A stretch of 37,168 nucleotides of DNA. Origin: Pleurotus djamor (Eukaryota > Basidiomycota > Agaricomycetes > Agaricales > Pleurotaceae). This document shows positions 1 to 9,060 of the stretch, piece by piece. The notes beneath the pieces are model-generated. The model did not search any database and was not told the DNA's origin. It saw only the letters and a list, made by a program, of their open reading frames with translations. The position numbers were made by a program, and so were the translations under genes. Location: positions 1 to 37,168 of the forward strand of contig JAPEVF010000353.1 of assembly GCA_029747585.1 (NCBI GenBank). The letters run 5' to 3'. Each line of letters begins with the position of its first letter. Position 1 is the first letter of the stretch.

Positions 1-3000
1 TCAGAGTGGGATACGTTTGTGGGCGAAAGTCGCGAGTGCTTCCAATGATATCTTTCGCAAGTTGAAGGAAGCGGGCCCAGACTTGGACGGCGAGAGGGCC
101 TTCTAGCCGTTCCATATATTGCTCCAAGAATTGAAACAGAATTGCATCCGATCTGAGAATGGTGAGTGAAAAGACGGGAAAATGCGAGGGAGGCATACAA
201 GTTAGGATTGATCGCTTGCTTCTTGCTCTTCTCAGATGCGCCAGAGATACGAGTTGTGATGCTCTCGCATATCATATGAACAGCTGTCTGGGCGCTAGAA
301 AGAAGTGTGTCCATAAGTTCGAACGCAGCCGCAGATGAAGCCTGGGGAAAGATGTCAATATTATAGTCAAAGTTAATGAAGTTTGAACTCACTGATGGCT
401 GCTTGTTCCAGCACTCGATGACAGATTCAAAGACTTCCGCCGACTGAACGCGGAAAAAATGTTCTAGTACACGGCGACAACGGAGTCTGCTGCGCGTGTA
501 TATTAACGACAGCGATTCATCCTTAGGGGACCAAACAGAAGGCGCAGCCCAAACCATGGCTTCCCAGATGGAATACAGGACGCGGATGGCTTCCTGAAGA
601 GATCTGTACCCAGGAGAACGCGCCTGAAAACTAGGTAAATCATCGTGAATGGCGGAGGAAGTTACAGACATACCGTGAGTTGCTCCGCTGGAGCGACAGG
701 GCTACTGTCTGAGCCGAAGACGTTAGAGACATATCCCAACAACCCAGTGCCTTCAGCGGGGGCTTTCTCGGGTACAGTGTCCTCATCCTCAGATGAACTA
801 GGCTCTGATGTGTACGCCAAACTCAATAGAACAAGTCTCTCCAGTCCGTTCAACAACATCACTATCTCCGCGTCCCCTGCAGTCGAAATGCTATCCTCTA
901 CGTGTGTAGCCGAGGAGGATGCGCGTTGGATGTCGGTCAAACACAACAACAACTGCCGACACAAACACTCATTGAGAGGCGTGACAACGAGTTGCAAGGT
1001 AGGTTGGAACGACGGGATGGCCATCAAGATAAAATCGAGCCAGTGTTGGAGGATAGGTCGATTGGAGGGTGTAACAATGCCATCGATCAGGGTTTGCACT
1101 AACAAAGCGCTGGAGGGTAAAGAAGCTATCGGTGTTGGTTGTATCCCAAGGTCGGGGGTGCCTAAGTTGTATTCGGGCGGCTTCCCGGATTCTTGCACTA
1201 TAGATGCCGATATGACTGAGTGGAGGAGATGCAAAAGCTTATTCTGAATGTCCAGGCGCTCAGCATGTATGCTTGTGAAGAGCTTCGCGACGATGGCCAC
1301 ATGGATGGTTTCAATCATTTGAGGGGCAATTTCACCGCGGGGGAGGATGGTCTGGAGGATGTCGACACAGGCAGACTGTATGACTGCATTTGATGGCGAC
1401 ATCGTAATGGCAAGGTTCTTCTTTGGTTCTGATTGAAGAAAGCTTTGTAACTTAATCAGATAATGTGAGGACGGCAGACAAAGTTGCTCACCGAAGCAAG
1501 AGCTCTACGACAACGTCAAGATACGAAGCCTCCGATGAAATCGACGAAGCTAGATACACTATTAGTATGTAGCTCGATCACTTATCCAAGTGACTGACCA
1601 GCTTCGAGTCGTTTCGGTAGGCTGCTGTGATGTGAGCGTTTGATTGGAGTGACACGAGCAGTCCTTACAAAGCCTTGACCACCAAATCGAACGACGGACA
1701 GTAAGGTCTCCATTAGATGGGCGACATAGCGTTGATCAAACTCCTTTTCATAAATGAAACCGCGCAGTTCCTTGCTACGGACTTTGTTGACGACGGGTAA
1801 ACGTCTGATAGCGGGATCGGCGAGGTCGAACAGGAGTGGGTCAAGGGCTCTATCACGGAGAGCGCGATAAGTACACGACGTTAGCAGGGGAAAGTATGTA
1901 TCGTACCGTAAGTATGATTTGAGGCTACATCGCATCCATGTTTCACCAATTCGACGAAGCCGTGGGTCGTCATTTCGCAGCGTGTCAAGAACGATCATCA
2001 ATGGTACTTTGAAGCGGAATCCTGGAAGAAGATTATCCTCTAGAGGCAAGTTGAGACAAAATGCGGAACAAAAGATCATCTTACGGCAGGACACGCTTAC
2101 CTGTAAGTCTCCAAAGGACACCGAAAGCTTCATATGATGACTCCGTGGCTTGCCCTTGATAAGCGGTCATAGTGTGCGCCACGATGGCCTCAACATGTGA
2201 ACGAGGGGTAGCTGCCTCCAGTGCCCAGATGAGGGTCACAGCCCGTGCATGATATACTGTACTCGACGGGGATAGATACTGAATGAGTTTATTTACCATT
2301 TTGTGCATGGTAGAGCGACGGTCAATCGATAGTCTGGGCTCCAAGGACCTCATTTGATGCAGAGCGACGGATAGCGAGACTGTTCGGTCCAGAATCGTAA
2401 AGTTGGAAGACTGGATAAATGAGTAAAAAACCAAGGATGGCGAGCTTAACGCGTATCATACCTCGTGTTCAAGTACATCCAGGATGATCCCCAGCCATTT
2501 GTTTGGCTCCCAGCAAACAGTTACCGACGTGCCTAACCTGCCCACCAACCTGTCTACCAAGAGCAGAAATTGGGCGAAGCTTTCACGGAGCTGCAGTCGC
2601 TTAGACTCTTCTTTGAGGAGGTCATGCGCGCAAACTTCACTCAGGCTGATCAAATCTTCGAAGGCAGTGACGAAAGGGATGTCGAAAGATCGATTTGGAG
2701 ATTGAACCTCCTTGACTGGGTTGATCCCATAGAAAGTACAGGCATAATGGTAGGGGCGTTGTGTTGAACTTTCTGCTTGAAGTGAGGCCGTGAGCTCCGG
2801 TCGCTTCATTAGCGCTGCTTGAGGAGTTTGCCGCAGGAGCCTTTCTCCAAGCTTCAAAGTTTCTAACACCGCGGGGCTACACGTCTTGGAAGGAGTTGCC
2901 TCAAGCTCAATCTANGGGGGGGGAGGTTCGAAGGAATCCTGTCAAGATGAGCGAATGATCTTACCACTAGGATATCCAGGATAGCGCTAAAGAAGACCGG

Positions 3001-4770
3001 TAGGTGGATGGTCTGGATCTCGTCATCTTGAGAGAACGTCTCGACAATAAACGATACCATGCGGATGGCCTGGAAGGAAAATTGATAAGAGGTGTCTCGA
3101 GGGAAAGAAAGAACCCAACCTCAGTCTGTATTCCATCACCTGAGAGTTCCTTGTAGACATGCGAGAGCAGATGCTTCCAAAGTATTGAAGGCTCAACGGC
3201 TTCGTACAGCGTACTGGCTGTCATAGTCAACTAGAATCTATGATTAGACGAAGTTCCTCAAGTGGGTGCGGACGTACATCTTCAGCACTCTCTCCTCCGA
3301 CCTCAACCAAAGTCTTAATCGCCCGGAATGCATCATACACCAAAACCTCCGTTAGGGCCGCGCCGACCTCCCACTTATCTAGTAGTGATATGAAGATCTT
3401 GAAGGGACGGGATTCCATGTAGTCAGCTGACGGTGTCATCATTTCCTCCTTGAGTGTCCTTGTGAGGAGGTCGAGCGCATGAGCCTTGAAATATGCCAGT
3501 TGATGATCGCTTTTCTCATCTGGACCAAGTAACCACGTGTATAACCGCCTGTTGAGAGAAAGATCTCGACGAAGAACAACACCCGTGGCTGCACGCATCA
3601 AAACAGCCCGATCACCGCCTTGGGCCCGCTGGACAGCAACACTATCGACCTTCATAGACTGTAGAAGCAAGTCTAAAGCACCTCGCCGGACAAGGAGGTT
3701 ATCATCCTCAAGAGCTGCGGAAAATGCTCTGATCATTAGACCAATGTCGCGACCGATTATATTGGTGATGTCTGAAGAGACGTCCCGTTAGAACGTGATG
3801 TGTGGGATAAATTCGGGAGACACGTACCTTCGTCTGAGTTCAAGCGAGGAAGGCGACGGCCAAGCAAATTTAACGACGTCCCTCGAGCAGACGGAGCGGT
3901 CATCATCACTAACCAGATGTTCTGGAAGAAGAACGAAGGAGAAACAGTGCCAGATAGTTTGTCCAGAAGACTGAGGACTTTTTCAAAAAATTCTCCCGTT
4001 TCTTCTTCGAGACCAGGAAGCAAAGCGAGGATGAAGGATTTCATGATGGGTCTCAAGCCGCCTTGAAGGGGCATATAGTGTGTTTCGTATAAATTGAGGA
4101 GTGTAGGCTGTAAGTACGCGGCTTTATTGAGTGAGACCATATTTGAGGTGCTAAGGGCTTACTTTGACTGAGGTAGCTGCATACTCAAAGAACGGAAACA
4201 ATCCTGAAGACCACAGTGCTAAATCGCGTTTCAGGCCCTCCGACTAAGATGTGTGTCAACGAAGCGGATTACACGAGAGAGAGGGACTGAGCGCACCCCA
4301 AGAACCGCCAGTAGATGCGCGTAGACTTCCAGAGCACGCTGATGAACACCAGTGGGCAACGCTGGGTTCAGACATTGAGACAGACGTTTCGACACGATGA
4401 GTTTCCTCGGAATCTCCTTGAACTGCATGTATGACTGAAACGTCTTGAAGATTACTAGCGATCAGCACAGAATTAGTATGATAGCCTATCAAGCTCACAT
4501 ACCTTGAGCAACTGTTTGAGAAACGCAATGCAGTCCGCCCATTCATGCACATTGTCGAAGGAGTTCAGGCATTTCTCAACCTGCTGCACATATTTCTTGT
4601 ACTTTGGATCTGAAGCGTAAGTTTGCTGCACCACAGCTGGGCCATTGTCAGCGGGCTTCACGAAGCACGGGAGTACGTGACTTACCACGTTCACTCTTCC
4701 TCGCAGATACCCAAGATGAATCTGCCTTCTCCGCCCCGAAAGCTTCAGTTTCTGAGCCCTGCGATGTCAT
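1..4770 (-). CDS. DOP1: DOP1/Dopey family protein, 3' end beyond window
   Basis: Dopey proteins are large, leucine-rich peripheral membrane proteins that act in endosome-Golgi traffic with the flippase Neo1 and Mon2. This copy has the family's most conserved N-terminal stretches: DPKYKKYVQQVEKCLNSFDN, then EIPRKLIVSKRLSQCLNPAL, LPTGVHQRALEVYAHLL and HYMPLQGGLRPIMKSFILAL. Exon 1 (4686-4770) opens at the ATG at 4770 and joins exon 2 (4503-4636) across a 49-base GTAAGT...CAG intron, giving SERAVVQQTYASDPKY. At least ten more short introns follow. The frame stays open to base 1, where EQYMERLEGPLAVQVWARF is read, so the C-terminal part of this usually 1,700-1,900-residue protein is outside the window. 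An N at 2915 falls in a C-rich tract just before an intron acceptor and leaves the coding frame unaffected. The family call is strong; the individual splice sites are my own reading. Confidence 0.93.
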
Positions 4771-5103
4771 TTCGACAAGGAGGCTTCAGGACAGGCCCTG
4801 ATATCGCAAGTTCAAGGCCAGGCGCACTTTGACCGATACGTGGTTTATGGAATATGGACAATCGCTGCGAGAGGAACAAGTCACGCTAAATTGTGACGTC
4901 ACACGTAGCCTTCATTGAGGACTCCGCAAAAATGCAAATCCATTCCTCATTGCTCACGTTCACAAAGGCAAGTCCTGGTTAAATTCAATGACATTCAAAA
5001 GCTCCCCCAGTCCTAATGAATGTGCACCAAGAGCATTTTGACGCGTAGCGTGTCTATACATGATGCAGAGAATGAAAACGAGATAATATAGCAGCCAAGT
5101 TCA
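4771..5103. other. intergenic, DOP1 upstream region
   Basis: These 333 bases separate the DOP1 start from the subunit e stop; both genes lie on the minus strand. The stretch should hold the DOP1 promoter and the subunit e terminator. I see no convincing ORF, RNA gene or repeat in it. Confidence 0.6.
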
Positions 5104-5565
5104 TCAAGACTCGGCCTCCCACTTTGCTATCAACTTCTCTAGATCGAAACGTGGATCTTCCGGGTCGGTGACAACTGTTGGCGAGAAGAACACAAGCATG
5201 GTGAGCAAAATGTGTTACGTGCAAAGGCGTCGGGTGGTATCAGACGACCACAGAGCGGATGGGCCTCGGCGCAGGCGTGTTTGAGGAAAAACTCACCACC
5301 TGAATCCTTCGGTGCTGCTTTCTGCTTCTTGTACGCCTCCTTGGCCTCAACTATCAACTTCTTCCTCTCATGGACGGCGTGGTTCTGCTTTTGTATTTCA
5401 TGGTCGGCTTGAAGCTGTCGTCGGTGGTACCACCCATAGACGACACCAGTGAAAAGGGCAGTATATCTAGCAACCTAATTATAGAAAGCATAGCGCGGTC
5501 AGCATCATCGCGTACGACCTATTGAGACGACAGAAGTAACGCACATTCACCGTCTGCGAGACCAT
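5104..5565 (-). CDS. ATP21: mitochondrial F1Fo ATP synthase subunit e
   Basis: Subunit e is a small inner-membrane protein that promotes dimerisation of the F1Fo ATP synthase and so shapes the cristae. Three exons (5545-5565, 5297-5474, 5104-5174) join in frame to 89 residues. The N-terminus MVSQTVNVARYTALFTGVVY is a typical membrane segment. It carries the family's GxxxG dimerisation motif as GVVYG, followed by the basic WYHRR. A charged, probably coiled middle region (HAVHERKKLIVEAKEAYKKQ) leads to the ending DLEKLIAKWEAES. Length, order and motif all match fungal subunit e (also called TIM11). The first exon codes for only seven residues. Both introns are short with standard GT...AG ends. 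Confidence 0.9.
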
Positions 5566-6125
5566 CCTAAAACCGCTCGGAATGAGAGTCTGGCAGATAT
5601 AACGATGGTATATAACCACACTTGTGCGGTTGTCTGTAGTTGCATTCAGTGGGGTTCATGCAAGCAGTTAATTCCTGACATACTGACCTAGGTTTGGGCG
5701 GTAAGGATTTGGGAAAGGCAAGGAAGACGGAGAACGGAAACGGAAGTGTTCGGATTACGTAAGGGTCAAGGACGGTCCCTCCTGCTTTAGCCCCTGTATT
5801 TATTGTGAGTCTGGACTCTGGCCTCGGTGCGTGAACGCGACGTTGGTGCCCAAAAAGACCGACGACACAATCTCATAGACTCGATCACAGTCGTCCTTGG
5901 TATCTAATTCCTCATTTGCGTGGGCAAAGGGGAGGGAGGAAAAAAAACGCTCGGAAGTTCTGCTGTGTTTTTTTTTGGCTTTGCCCCAAACTTACAAGCA
6001 CGGCTGGAATCGAGCCTAACAATCTCAAACGATCTGGGATCTATGCATATGTATTCGCGTCCGCAGAGATATCTTGGTACCAAAGACACTAGCACACAAG
6101 ATATTCCTGCCCAAAAACACGCTGA
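5566..6125. other. intergenic, subunit e upstream region
   Basis: These 560 bases lie between the subunit e start and the stop of the first secreted-protein gene. They hold a short A run near 5940 and a T run near 5968, both ordinary low-complexity sequence. The open frames here have no family resemblance or codon pattern that I trust. No RNA gene or repeat was recognised. Confidence 0.5.
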
Positions 6126-6679
6126 TCACTTTTCTTCGTCCTGCAACTTGAGCAACAGATCTTCCCAGTCAAAATGCTTGAAAAACAACTTGGTCTTTGA
6201 CTTCACTGCTCGGCAGTTTCCCAGAGGGAGTTAGAATGGGTAGTTTTCTCGAAGTACGTACTTACAGCCTTTCGATAGCCCTTTGGACCCCGATTTCGAC
6301 TTTGACCCGGATTTCGATTTCGCTCCGCCGCCTCGCGAGAGACCCAAAGACTGTCCTCTTCCCCTACCACCCCCACCACCTCCGCCTCCCTTGCCTCCAG
6401 CACCACCCTTTGGTTCACGTTTGACTTGTCCGTGAGTGGGTAGGGTTGACTGGGTTGAATATTCAATCACACTCATAACAGTAGGTTCATTGAACTGACC
6501 TCTCCTGGAGAGCCGAAAATTCCAGAATTTGGATCGGTCCTTTGCGAAGGAGAAGAATCCTCTCGAGCTTCGAGATCACCGCGCTTGAAAGACCTGATAG
6601 GCGATGAAGACACCAAAAGAGCAAAGACAAAGCAGAATAATATCAGAGAAGTGAGCGCCTGTCGTAAGTTCATGTTCAT
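6126..6679 (-). CDS. small secreted Gly/Lys/Ser-rich protein, copy A
   Basis: I do not recognise the family. Three exons (6500-6679, 6266-6449, 6126-6205) join in frame to 147 residues; intron 1 is phase 0 and intron 2 phase 1. Residues 1-25 look like a signal peptide (MNMNLRQALTSLILFCFVFA, then LLVSSS). Dibasic KR pairs at 32-33 and 70-71 resemble Kex2 processing sites. After the second comes a Gly-rich stretch (EPKGGAGGKGGGGGGGG), then KSKSGSKSKSGSK, and finally the short segment FFKHFDWEDLLLKLQDEEK. The only cysteine is inside the signal peptide, so this is not a disulfide-rich effector or a hydrophobin. I chose the start at 6679 because it opens directly into the signal peptide and matches the start of copy B. 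The next gene upstream (copy B) is a paralogue. A role as a secreted or wall-associated peptide precursor is inference. Confidence 0.72.
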
Positions 6680-7435
6680 GCTGTGAGTTGTTAAGATTGT
6701 GGACCAGCCACGTTCTGGGAATGAGTAGCAGTAAGGGAGAGGATCAACCTGGAGAAAACACAGTGAACAACTTCCAGGGGCTTTTAACCGTTTCGCATTG
6801 AGGCTCGCGAAGTCGATAGTACTTGGCACTAGATACTGCCGTTCATGGCGATCGATGATGTTGGGGAGCATGCATTGAGTCGTAGTTTCGACTCAGAGGA
6901 AGGCGATACGAGTAAGTGAGGGGCACAGCCCCCTTCAATGATCCCGCCCTCCTGGAACTGATTCGCAAGCTACGGCTTGAGCATGAACGTGTGTCACTAA
7001 GATACTTGTATTATCTTCGACGGGTTGAAACCAGTTGGCCTTGATGCGCTCGCTGCTGTGGATGATTTGGATAGGCTATATGCGTTCTTAGCAAAATAGT
7101 CGAACAAGGGGAACCCAGCCAATCGAAGAATTAGCTCAGTTGAAAAAGGTGTAGGATGGAGCACAATTGGTTTCCAGTCGGAGTTGCAGGCGTTCCAGTG
7201 ACCAGTTGCGTCGCTTATCGGGTTTCTGGTCGAGGTAGGAAGGGAGAGGTAGTTGAGAATACTTTGCAACTTGAAACGCCAAACATTCGTACGCTGATGT
7301 TAACGCCCTTGCCAAGCCTTCTATTCATGCTGAACAACAGTCCAAAGGAGCTAGTCAAATTCCCAGAACTACCTTCGAAATGCACATCACAGCATCGAAT
7401 AAGTATATTCCTCTTAGGGTCCGCAACCCAGTCAA
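6680..7435. other. upstream region of copy A, duplicated in front of copy B
   Basis: This stretch aligns by eye with 7975-8650. Shared landmarks in the same order include GTGGACCAGCCACG (6699-6712), GGCGATACG (6902-6910) and TGATCCCGCCC (6939-6949). On the minus strand, the part from about 7290 to 6997 could encode the segment TAASASRPTGFN before a stop. The matching part in front of copy B reads IAASASRSNGFN. It may be a promoter, a gene remnant or an unrecognised terminal exon; I cannot build a convincing gene from it. Confidence 0.55.
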
Positions 7436-7974
7436 TCACTGTTGTTGCTCCTGAGGGTCGGTCTGAGGGAGGAAAACGTCTTTCCAGTCGATCTGATTGA
7501 GCCACATGTCCTTGAACTTGTGAAACACTGATTGAAGAGGATCTCAGAACGAACAAGAAGTGAATACACTCATCGAGAGTACGTACAGTTTTTCCATGGT
7601 CCTTTGGATATGGATGTGCCTGACTTTGATTTCGACCCGCCTCGTGAGGGGCTCGAAGATGATTTCCCCCTTCCCCCTCCACCTCTTCCACCAGCTCCGC
7701 CCTTTGGTTCACGTTTCACTTTGCCGTGCGCAGATAAGGTTGACTGGTGTAGGTTAGAATGGCCGGCGCAGTGGTGACTATAGGTTTGATGAGACCGACC
7801 TTTCCACGAGAGCTAAGAGAACCGGGATATGAATCCGTCCGTCGCGAGGGGGAGATGTTCCCCCAAGNTTNGGATATCTCTGCGCTCCATGGACGCGATG
7901 GGCGATGAGAGAACATAGAGAACAAACACAAGGCAGAAGATAAGTGATGAGGCAAGCATTTGTCGTGGTTTCAT
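7436..7974 (-). CDS. small secreted Gly/Lys/Ser-rich protein, copy B
   Basis: This is a paralogue of the neighbouring downstream gene, copy A. The three exons (7800-7974, 7587-7743, 7436-7527) have the same intron positions and phases as copy A. It has a signal peptide (MKPRQMLASSLIFCLVFVLY), a basic pair RR at residues 31-32, and then STLSAHGKVKREPKGGAGG, which contains the same KR site and Gly-rich start as copy A. A Ser/Lys stretch (GGSKSKSGTSISKG) and the tail MWLNQIDWKDVF follow; the tail matches HFDWEDLL of copy A. Exon 1 holds two Ns (7867 and 7871), and the reading frame shifts across them. Dropping one N restores the frame and gives 140 residues, so I take the break to be a consensus error rather than a pseudogene. 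Function unknown. Confidence 0.68.
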
Positions 7975-9060
7975 GTGCGTTAGATCGGAAAGATGGTTTG
8001 TGGGTCGTCGGGAGTGTGGACCAGCCACGCTCTGGGAGGGAAGGACAGTAAGAGAGGAGGATCAACCTAGAGAAAACATAGAGAACATGCATCAAGAGGT
8101 TATAAACGTTGAGAGATGCCGCCGTGTTGAGCCGCACGAGCCCGACGAAAGCTTGGCACGAGATACGGGGACAGATGTTGATGTTTAGAAGTATGCATGT
8201 CCAGAACAAGGCGATACGTGCGAATACTGGCAATGGCATGGTGATCCCGCCCGCCCCGGCATGATGACTTTGCTTCTTCGGCTTGGTCAAGGAGGGTGTA
8301 ACTTGACACTCAGATACTATTTACAACATTGAAACCATTAGACCTTGATGCGCTGGCTGCTATGTTCAATCCGCTTCGGCCGTACATGTCCTTGGCAGCA
8401 TGGTCAATCATCGATCAAGAGTGAACGTTTGAACATCCAGCCAGTGTCGCGACATAGTGAAGAGCCGGGAAAGTTGTATAGCAGAACGGGGAGAAATTGG
8501 CTCCCGAGCGGTGTCGCAGATGTTCTCTCAACCAGTGGGTATGGATTTGCGCGTGCATGTAGTCGAAGTGGGAGGGAAGGAGTTTCAAGCGTTCCCACGA
8601 TCTCATCTTGTTTTGAACCATATCTGAGTCATCTCATCTTGCATTGGGCCAGATAAACGAGTTCAGTATGCCTCAATGAAGACGAGACCTCGAGTTCCGT
8701 TTCTATGAAACGCGCTACTCGTTTCGCAACTCAGCTGTTATTAGGTTTGTTGAATAACCAAGGGTACATCATGGTGGACAGCACTGCTGAAGAGCGATCC
8801 ACCGTTGCATCTAAGAATCCACCCTACCAGGATAATCGCGGGCGTGATTCCTTACGCTCGCAAAATTAATCTCTCGAATGCTGCGGAGGACGTTTGTCTC
8901 CCTGGCTGAAGGCAGGGAGACGAAGCCTTGTAGGTCTTGTGGAGCCAATCTCCGTCTCGGAATGACTTTAATATCAACGTCGCCCAGCTAGTCTGTCACT
9001 TTCATCCCAGCTTCATCCCACTCCTCGAAGTCTAACGAGGCACTCGTGGTAGCGAGAGAC
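7975..9060. other. intergenic between copy B and the P450 gene
   Basis: The left two-thirds (to about 8620) is the upstream half of the duplicated unit, parallel to 6680-7290. The remainder is the divergent upstream region of the P450 gene and holds one clear inverted repeat (8896-8921, listed separately). No further ORF in it resembles a gene I know. Confidence 0.5.
8896..8921. repeat. perfect 9-bp inverted repeat with 8-base loop
   Basis: GTCTCCCTG and CAGGGAGAC are exact reverse complements separated by GCTGAAGG. The repeat lies about 140 bases before the P450 start codon. It could be a binding site for a dimeric regulator, a hairpin in the transcript, or chance. Confidence 0.5.

Larger units (their letters stand above)
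6126..8620. repeat. tandem duplication of a two-part unit of about 1.2 kb
   Basis: Unit A runs from about 6126 to 7290 and unit B from about 7436 to 8620. Each holds, on the minus strand, an unexplained conserved upstream block, a 5' flank with shared motifs in the same order, and a three-exon secreted-protein gene. The conserved TGATCCCGCCC lies about 260 bases before the ATG in A and about 268 in B, so the units are collinear. They have clearly diverged, so the duplication is not recent. The outer limits are approximate. Confidence 0.75.

Noticed and set aside
645..1247. 200-residue plus-strand ORF
   Set aside because: It lies opposite the DOP1 coding exon and has no family resemblance. 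The minus-strand frame (ILPRGEIAPQMIETIHVAIV and so on) is the real one.
2456..2869. DOP1 as a pseudogene because of many short ORFs and an N
   Set aside because: The breaks coincide with GT...AG introns of 45-60 bases, the family sequence continues across them, and the N is in an intron.
5930..5990. A run and T run as a possible transposon tail or origin
   Set aside because: No flanking target-site repeats, terminal repeats or reverse-transcriptase/transposase remnants were seen nearby.
6301..6345. Possible tandem repeat (TTTCGA / TCGATTTCGA units)
   Set aside because: It encodes the KSKSGSKSKSGSK stretch of secreted copy A. The repeats are few and imperfect and are part of the protein rather than a separate element.
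7532..7777. Plus-strand ORF rich in Asp, Phe and Pro (VPDFDFDPPREG...)
   Set aside because: It is the complement of the Gly/Lys/Ser-rich exon of secreted copy B. The low-complexity codons make both strands open.
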